Assembly (NCBI GenBank): GCA_001655205.1
Contig: LPNZ01010041.1
Location: 1-21,030 of the forward strand
DNA: 21,030 bases
From: Lenisia limosa
Taxonomy: Eukaryota > Breviatea
Direction of reading: 5' to 3'
In this document: one piece after another, positions 10,001 to 19,065 of the stretch
How the letters are laid out: each line of letters begins with the position of its first letter
Position numbering within the stretch: position 1 is the first letter of the stretch
Position numbers and translations under genes: made by a program
Notes under the pieces: model-generated
The model's database searches: none
Seen by the model: the letters and a program-made list of their open reading frames with translations, nothing else
Told to the model about the DNA's origin: nothing

Positions 10001-13000
10001 AATATAGACTTTGAAAGTCTTGCGAAAACCGTTCTATTATCCAGAGCTTTCATCCACACACCTGACCACATTTGGATGCGTGTCGGACTGGAGCAAAAGG
10101 TCTACTTCCCTCCTTGCAAACTCGTGGAAGGGCGCCAACATTCCTTCGGGGGGGGGGGNNNNNNNNNNNNNNNNNNNNNNNNNNNNNNNNNNNNNNNNNN
10201 NNNNNNNNNNNNNNNNNNNNNNNNNNNNNNNNNNNNNNNGAAAAGCGGGGTTAGAAGGAAGGTAGAAAATTGTTGGCTCAATCACAAAACACAGTTCGAC
10301 CAGGACCTCAACCCACATTCATCACAATGTCCAAACCTGGAGACTGTTTCCCTTAGCAAACAACCCACTTTTGACTGCGACGTCCCGTGACTGCAATTTG
10401 CCTGAAAACACCATGGTACCATGAGAACCGTATCCAATGACTTCGGAACTCATTACAATGTCCCCCTGAATACATAATTCGACTCCAAAAACAAATATAC
10501 TAATATCGATATTTCCGGGGATTTATCAAGAATAGAGTCCTTTAGGAACATAGTTCAGCCCAAGTATTAGGCAGTAATTGATAACCACTTACAATAATAG
10601 TGTTGCCGTCAACATCGGTGCTGGACTGAATGCTTTGCTGGAATATCAGAAGATAACAGCACGTTATCCAAGATGAAACCACATTATGAAGAATAAACAT
10701 GTGAAGCCAGTAGTATCAGCCCCACCTTTTCCTGAAGTTCTATTCTGAGCTCATCCCTCAGCTCGTCCTTGAGTCCCTGGGTAATCTCCGTTCGGAGGGC
10801 CATTTCAATTTCACGAATAGACTGTGGGGGGGGGGGGTCAAATGGAAGNNNNNNNNNNNNNNNNNNNNNNNNNNNNNNNNNNNNNNNNNNNNNNNNNNNN
10901 NNNNNNNNNNNCGGTATTATGAAAAACAGAAAGAGGAGGATCTGTATCCCACCCTACGGGCTTTTTCTCGTCCTTTTCAATTTCAGGGGGAGGAGGCAGC
11001 GGTTTTGACTCGAACTGTGGGTGCGAAAGGTGAAGCGAGAGGGTAGGGTTTGACGAGGCCCATATCTTGCGGGTATACGTATCATATTCTCATTGCTATA
11101 TACTGTGACCTGGATAAGTCTTGATCGATCTGCTCTGTGATTTCCCAGGAAAATCATGTTGTCACTACTGGAAAAGAAAAGCTTAAATGAAGGATATAGC
11201 TATCTGATATACAGTCTTCCGATTGTTTATTCCATGAACATCACAGTGAATTGAACTAAAAAAAGTACAATCCTTTTTGTCTCCTCCCCCACTCTTTTTC
11301 TCAGGAACAACGCGGTTGTTGCAATGGTACTAATCAGCGTGACAACAACTAGCCATATCTAAAGAAGTCAAAAGTGGGTGGGATCGAGTAGTTCCATCTG
11401 AGTGTGATAATGTCGGTGTAAAGCCTCCCACATTGACATCGATTGTCTTTGGGGGGTTGACTATGAGATGAGGAGGGTCAACCTCCTTCGTAATACAGGA
11501 CCTGCTGAATTAGTTGCATGAATACAAAAGAAAGGTGATATGACGTCAGCTGTACGTTAACCTCTGCTATTGACAAACTCTGTCTTTTTCGTGACCAAAG
11601 TGAAGCCCAAGATTGCTCCCACTCACCCATCGGGGCAGGACTCGGCAACGTCAACACTGGCAGTCATCCACGTGACTCCCTCAAATTCGAACAACTCATT
11701 ATCGGCAAAGGCGAAAGGCGTATTAGTGTCATTGGAGCCTCGAGGGGAGCATACTGTCTCCGCATCGGGGGTGCACTCATCTTCTGCAGAATATCGGTTA
11801 GCGGGGTAATTTTGTACAATTATAAGCCGATTCACATCAGTTGGTAGCTTCGGAAAAAGTTATTTCAACTTGTTGCGATATTAGACCGAGCCCCCTGAAC
11901 CTTCGCTTTCGACCAAAGAGGCATGGCTCCGGACTTGAGGCAAAATAAAAAGAGACGTCCCAATAGCGCCAACTGCGATCTGCGGTATTAATAAGCCGAA
12001 GACTGGGGTATTAAAAAGCCTAAGTTTGGTTTGCTGCGGTAAAACCTTGTGTTTAAGAAAATTAAAATGAAACTTGTTGCTTCACATACTCCGCACCCCC
12101 CCAACTTCGACATTATCAGCCTCTTCCTTCCAGGGTACCCGGTGGAGCACCCCGTCAGCTCCAGACATGAAAATACCATTCTGGGGGGGGGGGATGAATT
12201 GTTCCTGGGATAACGATGAGGAATTGATATGTAAAACTGTACATGATATTATGTATTGCATGCATTGTGACGAGTAGATGGGATAATTGGCCAAGGTCGT
12301 GCAACGTAATTATATGAAGCTAGTATTTGTTACTTAACGTTTTCAACTTTCCTTGAGCCCCCAATAACATCACCCCCCCCCCCCAGNNNNNNNNNNNNNN
12401 NNNNNNNNNNNNNNNNNNNNNNNNNNNNNNNNNNNNNNNNNNNNNNNNNNNNNNNNNNNNNNNNNNNNNNNNNNNNNNNNNNNNNNNNNNNNNNNNNNNN
12501 NNNNNNNNNNNNNNNNNNNNNNNNNNNNNNNNNNNNNNNNNNNNNNNNNNNNNNNNNNNNNNNNNNNNNNNNNNNNNNNNNNNNNNNNNNNNNNNNNNNN
12601 NNNNNNNNNNNNNNNNNNNNNNNNNNNNNNNNNNNNNNNNNNTTCAAAGTTCATGTTTTCGTCTTGGGGGTGAAAATCAAACAAAGACAGGTCATAGAAA
12701 CCACGTTCTACGAGTATGATAGTTAATATGTAATATGATATTGTATTTCTTCCACCTGCCAACATTTGTCGCTCCAAGAAGCCGATATATCCACAACAGT
12801 CACATTAAACCTAGTCAAGTAAGAACAGCCCTTATTTCTCTCTGATCAAAAATTATCTCTCTGATCAGACATCTTTGTTTATAACAACAACAGTAGTGAA
12901 CAAGGCTCATAGGTGGTTATAAAGACTCCTTGAAATCCCCCCCCCCACATTTCCACCCCCGAGNNNNNNNNNNNNNNNNNNNNNNNNNNNNNNNNNNNNN

Positions 13001-14525
13001 NNNNNNNNNNNNNNNNNNNNNNNNNNNNNNNNNNNNNNNNNNNNNNNCGAATGAGAAGGGTGCAGTCAGGGATAGTTTCGGGGCAAAGAGGACAGACGCT
13101 TCCCTGGCTGAATATCGTCCGGGGGTCATCAGCTGTGGGGGTCAAGGAAAAAAGGGGCAAAAAACAAAACAAAACAAAACAAAACAAAGTACATCACCTT
13201 TTGGTTAAACATCAAATACCCCAAGCCCGAGCAAGCCAGCAATAATACCCGGTCTTAAACAAGACTGTAATAAGTCGATTCCACAGTACCATCCATATAT
13301 CTTCCCCTCAGTTAACCCATTCCGCACCTCCTCCGGGGTTAACAACATTGACGAATCCAGTATCCATGTCAAGCCCAAAGATCTAAGGGGTCAACTATTT
13401 CACAAAAAATACTGATGAAGGCATTCATCCTATCTCAAACGAGTGAAAATAAACTACATGACCATCCGTTCTTGATACACAATCCTCTTTTAACTTTTGG
13501 TCACATCCCACCTCCGAAGTAGTGGTGGCGATGTACAGAGAGTCATCATGAGAACTAACGAAGGGGCTGGAAGCAACTAGTTTCGACATTGTCATCCATG
13601 TCGGCTGTTGAGGGGTAAATACAATAAAGAAAACAAAACTGGTCAAAAAGCAAAAAAGATGAGCATGAAAGAAAACCTGAAGACATTGCATGGGTTATTA
13701 GGCTGTATTATCTAATGCTATTTGCTGCCATTCAACAGTATTTCATTGCAGATACGAGCTTCCCACCTGTATTCCGATTTCTGCCGTCCATTTGAACAGC
13801 TTGCCATCAGGCTGGGCAAGGAGCACTGGCTGCGAACTGTCTGTCAGCTGGATGGTGAGTGGTGTGCCGTTAGATACTGAATATGTGGAAACGAACAATA
13901 AAAAAGCAGCTTCTGGTCGAAGCCATCCACAACAGTTGATAAGACGCTTCACTATGAGTGACAAGTTTTTAACGAGTCAATAGAGGTATGCGAAAACAAC
14001 GTCAAAATGATAAAATTTTATTCGCTTTACCCCCCCCNNNNNNNNNNNNNNNNNNNNNNNNNNNNNNNNNNNNNNNNNNNNNNNNNNNNNNNNNNNNNNN
14101 NNNNNNNNNNNNNNNNNNNNNNNNNNNNNNNNNNNNNNNNNNNNAAATGATTTCCCTGTCCTCCACTCCATGGAGAGTTCCGTCAACTGTGCTGACCAGG
14201 AAGGGACTGTGGAATTAGTTCAGGTCTTCAAATATAAACAAAAAACTAGGAAACTCTGTTATGTTTGTTTTTCTGGGCTAGAAAAAAGCAAAACATTAAA
14301 AATCCAGACCAGTCAACTCAAAGACCTCACAATAACTACGAAACAATGATACTTTTACTTCATTTTTGGGAACCTTGGCTTTACTTCTGATTTCAAGAAC
14401 ACTCCTTACGTTTGTTGAGGGAGAAAAACACCTTCCCAAATAAGAGATGTTGAAGGTGATGGTGTAAAGACTGCCCAAGCGACTTGCAGGAGAAAAAGGC
14501 CCAGCACCCAGCTGAACTGTCGCAT
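6139..14525 (-). CDS. IRE1: IRE1: ER stress-sensor transmembrane kinase/endoribonuclease
   Basis: IRE1 senses unfolded proteins in the ER lumen, oligomerises, autophosphorylates, and its cytosolic RNase cuts mRNA to start the unfolded protein response. About 29 exons are placed on the minus strand: 14525-14410, 14206-(gap), 13847-13767, 13604-13512, 13382-13328, 13132-(gap), 12707-(gap), 12180-12097, 11979-11901, 11783-11627, 11501-11432, 11358-11293, 11014-(gap), 10821-10726, 10637-10593, 10465-10369, 10143-10062, 9794-9690, 9493-9375, 9206-9128, 8918-8832, 8451-8427, about 8214-8159, 8051-7883, 7731-7632, 7049-6980 (tentative), 6681-6633, 6515-6422 and 6294-6139. Nearly all junctions are GT-AG with agreeing phase. 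Domain order matches the family: signal peptide, luminal domain, TM, kinase, KEN. The recovered protein is roughly 840 residues, somewhat short because gaps hide parts of exons 2, 6, 7 and 13. Confidence 0.96.
6682..7631 (-). other. IRE1 introns and the uncertain KEN-side exon region
   Basis: Between the last kinase exon (ending 7632) and the firm KEN exon (starting 6681) only 7049-6980 is a credible exon. The rest, including 7050-7474 and the gap, shows GT-rich and poly-C sequence and long but unfamiliar minus-strand frames. One more exon inside the gap cannot be excluded. Confidence 0.45.
7632..10465 (-). other. IRE1 protein kinase domain
   Basis: The glycine loop is SSEVIGYGSHGTMVFSG and the ATP lysine is in RDVAVK. 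The alpha-C glutamate is in FARREVDLLLQSDTHPNVVR. The hinge region is FLYLALERCSHTL and the catalytic loop HSNSIVHRDLKPANIL is intact. The metal-binding motif reads RVSDMSIGRK instead of DFG. The activation segment ends TLGWRAPELL. The F-helix is KSVDIFSLG, followed by LLFYYVISGGGHPFGD, very close to human FYYVISEGSHPFG. The C-lobe ends RPSIQQVLDHPAFWDIEQKL. The splice between 8427 and the VDIFSLG exon is not settled; candidate starts are 8214 and 8200. Confidence 0.93.
9855..9920. repeat. 29-bp tandem repeat, two full copies plus a partial third, in an IRE1 intron
   Basis: A 29-bp unit beginning GAAGCCCTACAACGTAGAGG starts at 9855 and repeats exactly at 9884; a third copy starts at 9913 and diverges after eight bases. 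It lies in the intron between the exon ending at 10062 and the exon starting at 9794. Confidence 0.95.
11293..11358 (-). other. IRE1 transmembrane exon
   Basis: This 66-nt exon encodes IWLVVVTLISTIATTALFLR then KR: one uninterrupted hydrophobic helix with positive charges on the cytosolic side. It joins in phase 0 to a proline-rich acidic exon (11014-10912, with PLPPPPEIEKDEKKP) and then to a charged helix at 10821-10726 (RTEITQGLKDELRDELRIEL) that could be a juxtamembrane coiled coil. Confidence 0.85.
11432..14525 (-). other. IRE1 signal peptide and luminal stress-sensing domain
   Basis: The start MRQFSWVLGLFLLQVAWA has a short basic n-region, a hydrophobic core and an A-W-A cleavage site. 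Exon 2 gives FLVSTVDGTLHGVEDREII, which matches the first beta-repeat of the IRE1 lumen (VSTLDGSLHAV in human). Later exons give VLLAQPDGKLFKW, SPFVSSHDDSLYIATTTSE, FGLDMDTGFVNVV, and a Cys-containing segment ending TIPDCTLLIR. Then come RGFYDLSLFDFHPQDE, IFMSGADGVLHRVPW (human FMSGEVGRITKW) and VGAIGTSLFILPQV (human VGKYSTSLYASP). Residues just before the membrane are acidic and Cys-bearing (DECTPDAETVC, ESCPDGSC). The order follows human IRE1 throughout; gaps 14038-14144, 12964-13047 and 12387-12642 remove pieces. Confidence 0.88.
13161..13188. repeat. AAAAC pentanucleotide microsatellite
   Basis: Five tandem AAAAC units (13161-13185) plus three further A lie in the IRE1 intron between exons 13382-13328 and 13132-(gap). 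On the transcribed strand this is GTTTT-rich and sits just upstream of the acceptor at 13133, so it may serve as the pyrimidine tract. Confidence 0.9.
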
Positions 14526-15870
14526 TTTTTAAAACTACCCTATTATATAAGATAGCTGCAATATGAGGTAATACACTCAAGACAATATTACGTACTTTTC
14601 TACAGGAGAGTAAGCAGCAAACTGAAAAGGCGCGCTCAGCAGCCGTCTTTCACATCTGACCGTGTGAGAATAGAAAAGAGCCAGTATAAAGTTCTGAAGC
14701 CCATCATGTGATTCCTTTGTATGGCAGACAAACAAGATAAGAAAATAAGGAGAGGGTTGCTTCAAGAGCAGAAATCCTATTATTCATTTATCTCCAATTA
14801 AATCAGAAAAGTAAAAAGCAAAAAAAAAAGAGAGAAAGAGAGCGAGTGGGGGGGGGGGNNNNNNNNNNNNNNNNNNNNNNNNNNNNNNNNNNNNNNNNNN
14901 NNNNNNNNNNNNNNNNNNNNNNNNNNNNNNNNNNNNNNNNNNNNNNNNNNNNNNNNNNNNNNNNNNNNNNNNNNNNNNNNNNNNNNNNNNNNNNNNNAGG
15001 CTAAAGAGCTAAGGATTAAGGAGGGAATACAGCAAAATATGACAGTTACTGGGAGCTCGACAAGAGCAGTCACTCTCTTTTAATATAGTAGTATATAAAA
15101 ACAATCGCATCCACAATCCACTAAACTTGAAATACTCCACCCCCCCCCCCGCAACCAAACCATTTGAAATCGAAGGGTGAAGGGCTGTCACTGTTCTTGA
15201 AGGCACTCTCCTCCTTAGTTCTCAAGGGAGGTGGATGGCGATGATGGGTGTTCCACCCCAACTTATTTGCTATGAGCAATGGGATGGGGGGGGGNNNNNN
15301 NNNNNNNNNNNNNNNNNNNNNNNNNNNNNNNNNNNNNNNNNNNNNNNNNNNNCGTGTGGTTTGTTTGGGAGCAAGTGGAGAGTTTGTCCAGTCTTTTTTT
15401 GGTTTCAGTTGGAGGGGAGTTGTGCGGCGCGGGGTCTGTGCATCCTCTACTCATTGTATATTCGTATGGTACGTTCACTTTGGCTTTACTTGAAGGACCT
15501 CTTTTTGNNNNNNNNNNNNNNNNNNNNNNNNNNNNNNNNNNNNNNNNNNNNNNNNNNNNNNNNNNNNNNNNNNNNNNNNNNNNNNNNNNNNNNNNNNNNN
15601 NNNNNNNNNNNNNNNTCCCTGACCAACGTGGTCACAAAAGATCCCCCCCCTTTTAAATATGCTCTTTTACTTTGAATATCTGTTATTTAAAGATGACCTC
15701 ATATATGCATATCCCCAATAAGTTAGAGCCTGGGGCTTCTCTCATCGATATTGTTATTATTTCCCTCTATGACTCTATGATGCGACTATGCGATGACCCA
15801 ACAAAGGAACTTAAAAACTAATATACATACAACATTCTCTGATAGAAAAAGTTAAACCCGGGGCAATGTT
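14526..15870. other. Intergenic region between E2F and IRE1 (both minus strand)
   Basis: This 1.3-kb region contains the IRE1 promoter and E2F 3' UTR and three gaps (14859-14997, 15295-15352, 15508-15615), each at or close to a homopolymer. A minus-strand frame at 15073-14998 begins MTALVELPVTVIFCCIP and looks like a signal peptide, but it runs into a gap and has no supporting downstream exon. I find no other gene signal. Confidence 0.5.
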
Positions 15871-18213
15871 CTACCGTGCAAAGCGTTCAGGCAAGCCTGC
15901 TCTTCTTTTGCCTCTTCCCAGAGCCTCATCCGACATCACCCTGGGGGTGAGAAATTGGTCAAAAAAAATTCCAAATATCCAGCAAATTTATCATGGTATG
16001 GGGAGTGTTTGAACTGCCATTTATTTGGACCACAGGTTATGATATGGCTCATCCCCATGAAAAACCACCCGGCCAACAGCGTTGATTTTGGCTTTTTTTT
16101 TTTTTCATAAAATTGTACAATTTGACCCCCCCCCCCCCNNNNNNNNNNNNNNNNNNNNNNNNNNNNNNNNNNNNNNNNNNNNNNNNNNNNNNNNNNNNNN
16201 NNNNNNNNNNNNNNNNNNNNNNNNNNNNNNNNNNNNNNNNNNNNNNNNGGAGTAGGTGCGGACGGCTCGTCAGGACAGGTGAAAATCGGGCTGACCAAGG
16301 GCGGGAATTGCATATCCTCTTCGAAGGGCTGCAGGGGCTGGGGAACTTGGAGGGGAAGCGAATGGTGGAGTACAGGGTCGGAATGGAAGTCTTCCATGGG
16401 CTGGGGCTGGCTTGGGGATGGGACTTGGATGGTTAATGGCAATGCCGTCAGACATGTCGATTTTAGAAATAGAACACATGATGGGGGGTGTGTCAGAACA
16501 CAATTACCAACCATAGGTTGATCTTGTAAGACACAATAGTAAAACAACGCCTGCATGAATCTTGTCCATGAAGACAAAACACAATGAGGTCAAAATCAGA
16601 GCATCACAACGAATCAAAAACGAGAAGAGATTGATTACAAACAATCGGTACTTGTCTGAGGTGCAAACATCACCCCTCACTGGCATTATTATACTGCTGG
16701 CCAAGAGACATTTCCTCGGGGTTTTCAGTGATAAAAAAGACGTCGATGGGCTCGGTTTCGGACTTGAGATGGATCTCATAGCGACACTGGCCGTCAGGTT
16801 GCTGGGTGTTATATAGGGGGAATTTGGGGATATTCATCACCAAGTTTCTATTTTGAAAAAAACACAAACTTGTAACTACGAAGTGTTTGGCAATTTATGA
16901 ATGCAAAAACACCCCGTATCCAGCCAACAATCTGGGGGTCTGGTACCTGCAGAACTGTACCAGGTCTTGCCTGGATTCCGAGAAGCGTTTTGTCTGAGGG
17001 GAGGGATGAAACAAAAGGTAAACTGGGTTATCTGTGAGCTGAAAACAAAACTGAAAGGTTTTGAGGACAATAATATAAACACCTGCAGTACTCCTTGGCA
17101 GAAAGAAATCAAGGAATCCTAGTTTGTGTAAAGCGACAGCTTATAATAACATGTTCACCTTTGAAAATTGGGATCTTGAGGATATCTTCAAAGGCAACCC
17201 TCATTGGACGGGGGGGTTGGCTCTTTGCCATAGGGGGGACTGTGATAGTTAAAACGGTCTTACATCTAGAGCTTAAAACGAGGCAATATATGAATAAATG
17301 AGTGCCAAATCGAAAAAGAAGGTAATGTTTAAGTTTAGGCCTCAGTTGACATTTCAATTACCACACCACAAACCATCCAAGTCATCAACTCTGCTTAGAT
17401 CGTCCAGATCCGTCGTGTCGGCAGGAATCTCCCCATCTCCAGGGTCACTAAAGAGTTGTAAGAATAGCAAATGACAATGTATTTGCGTAAGCTAAGAGTT
17501 ACATAACATCAAAGTAATCACTACACAGTATCATATGATTATTTTCCCTAATTGTGCCTTTGGCAAACTACATCTAACTTTGACATAAATTGTTCATGGT
17601 TTGTAAGTTAAAAGAGTATTCAATATGTGTCTAGTTAAACCCTCTGACATTTGCTTAACAACGTTTTTTGAGATCTTTTTCAAGGCACCAACGCCCTCAA
17701 GAACGTTAGTAATATCGTAAAGTCTTCGTTTTTTGACTCCAATCTGCTCGGCTGCCTTGTTGAGGTCAACACCTTCCGGACTCGATCGCAAGATCTCCAT
17801 AAAATGCTCCGAAATGGTGCTTAGGTTCCTGGAGAGGTAAAATTGTGTTCGGAGGGAAACACTGATAAGGAAACTTAGGTATACAATGTGAGATCTGGTA
17901 TATATTCTCTTTTAAAACATTCGGCTTTCTCCAGTCAAGGGCCAAATTCGAAGACTTCCACTTACAGAGTATCTGGCCCTAAAAAATAAGGGTAGAGATA
18001 AAGACCAAATAGAAAATGACTAATTAGCCCACACGCCATTATGTAACCCCAATACACCTATCGCCTAAACATTAACTCAATATTCAGAAAAGACTATCTC
18101 TCAATTGTCACAATAATTGATACGGGCGTTATTTTAGGCCCACCTTTTGTCGCTCTCCGAATTGGAACCTCCTCAACAAATGAGTCGTCCGAGGACAAGT
18201 CATCCGCGGCCAT
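15871..18213 (-). CDS. E2F: E2F family transcription factor
   Basis: E2F proteins, usually with a DP partner, bind TTTSSCGC sites and control S-phase genes in the nucleus. Exons on the minus strand: 18213-18144 (start [20 protein letters not shown]), 17978-17966 (13-nt microexon), 17828-17649 (DNA-binding domain), 17447-17362 (acidic linker), 17239-17159, 16993-16947, 16801-16710 (marked box), about 16410 into the gap at 16248 (proline-rich acidic tail with [13 protein letters not shown] and [11 protein letters not shown]), and 15940-15871 (ends PERFAR and TAG). The DNA-binding motif [12 protein letters not shown] marks E2F rather than DP. Phases agree at the junctions up to 16710. The end of the exon entering the gap 16139-16248 is unseen. 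The first exon lies 852 bp from a divergent gene. Confidence 0.95.
16710..17239 (-). other. E2F marked-box region
   Basis: Three exons join to give [20 protein letters not shown], then [10 protein letters not shown], then [18 protein letters not shown]. This matches the E2F marked box (human AYVTCQDLRSI, VIKAPPET, ISLKSKQGPIDVFLCPEE). The phase 1 junction at 17159/16993 recreates the aspartate of FKDKT. Confidence 0.9.
17649..17828 (-). other. E2F winged-helix DNA-binding domain exon
   Basis: The exon encodes [20 protein letters not shown], then [20 protein letters not shown], then [15 protein letters not shown]. This covers the E2F winged helix including the DNA-recognition [12 protein letters not shown]. 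The acidic, DP-distinguishing NVLEG and the KKxSKN end are intact. Confidence 0.97.
17966..17978 (-). other. 13-nt E2F microexon
   Basis: The 13-nt exon is flanked by TTTTTAG and GTAAGTGG. It supplies P-D-T and completes glycine and leucine codons, leading in frame into the DNA-binding domain exon. Skipping it would break the frame. Confidence 0.75.
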
Positions 18214-19065
18214 TGTCACCTCTTTTCAATCCTGGGGTGGGGGGGGGGATCTATCAATAGGGAAACGTGAATATCTACAAAGGCTGGGTTGTTGACGGAT
18301 ATAAATGGAATTCAACTCTATCCATGAGGTTTTAACTAAAATTAGAGGGAATTCCCCGGATTTCTTAATTTCATACAACTTGAAGAACCTGCCTGTTTCT
18401 GTTACAAATAACGAGAAAAACGGTCCCAAAACGGGAAAGTCAACTCTACAGACATCACCAACGTTCGGCAAAAAAAAATACCATTTGTAAACTTTCAAAA
18501 ATAAAAAGTCATTTTAAATTCAACTTAATATGCTTGTATTCCCGGCAAACACCAGTTATAGTCTCTATCCTTAACCTGGAAAAGCCCTCCAAACCGTTGT
18601 GACAAAGATCAGTGGAACATGGCCGAGAAAGAAACCAGCAAACAAAAAAAAAGGATATTCTTTCTAATAATTCTTTGTTTGTTTTTTTACCTGATCAGCT
18701 CTGGCTGGGTGTCTCTGAAGCAGCGTCAATGAGACTATGGCAGTTACAGAACAGTTGTGGATAAAGGAGGGAAAGTGTAAAATACAACTAAGTGCAACTT
18801 TTTGTGTAGCTAGAACTAATTTACAAACATAAATCGTAAAGGAACGAAAAGAACTTCTTTAAATTGTGAGAAAAAGCAGGAAAACCAACTTCCCGACTAA
18901 AAAATGCACGTGAACGCAAACGCCATAACAAAAGCCGTTATTTCTGAAAAATGGCCCTCTTTAAACCTCTTTAAGCTGTACAGTTTTATTTCCACCTCAA
19001 ACGGTTCAGACAATACAGGTTTAACGGATTAACCAACTACCTTTTTTTCGCGCGCTAACTTGATC
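18214..19065. promoter_or_regulatory. Divergent promoter region between E2F and the coiled-coil gene
   Basis: The 852-bp AT-rich region holds both 5' flanks. Features seen: a G9 run at 18239-18247 just outside the E2F start, a near-consensus TTTCCCGT (minus strand, near 18430-18437), and a consensus E2F site at 19046-19053 next to the plus-strand start codon. No other gene is visible; short frames such as 18305-18490 lack support. Confidence 0.65.
19046..19053 (+). promoter_or_regulatory. Consensus E2F site (TTTCGCGC) just upstream of the start codon
   Basis: TTTCGCGC fits TTTSSCGC exactly and ends 12 bp before the ATG at 19066, within the promoter shared with the E2F gene. Confidence 0.6.

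Noticed and set aside
11102-11158. Possible IRE1 exon encoding MIFLGNHRADRSRLIQ
   Set aside because: It needs an incoming phase that the transmembrane exon does not provide, while the transmembrane exon joins directly in phase 0 to the exon starting at 11014.
12836-12869. Short duplicated TCTCTGATCA motif
   Set aside because: Two ten-base copies in an AT-rich IRE1 intron are not distinguishable from chance and show no symmetry suggesting a mobile element.
14998-15073. Signal-peptide-like frame starting MTALVELPVTVIFCCIP
   Set aside because: The IRE1 signal peptide at 14525 joins perfectly to the luminal domain, so this is not the IRE1 start. It runs into a gap with no supporting exon; kept only as a note.
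15936-16577. 213-residue minus-strand open frame spanning a gap
   Set aside because: Only the part about 16410-16249 fits the E2F tail by splice phase. The rest is read through introns and N, with the last E2F exon in another frame.
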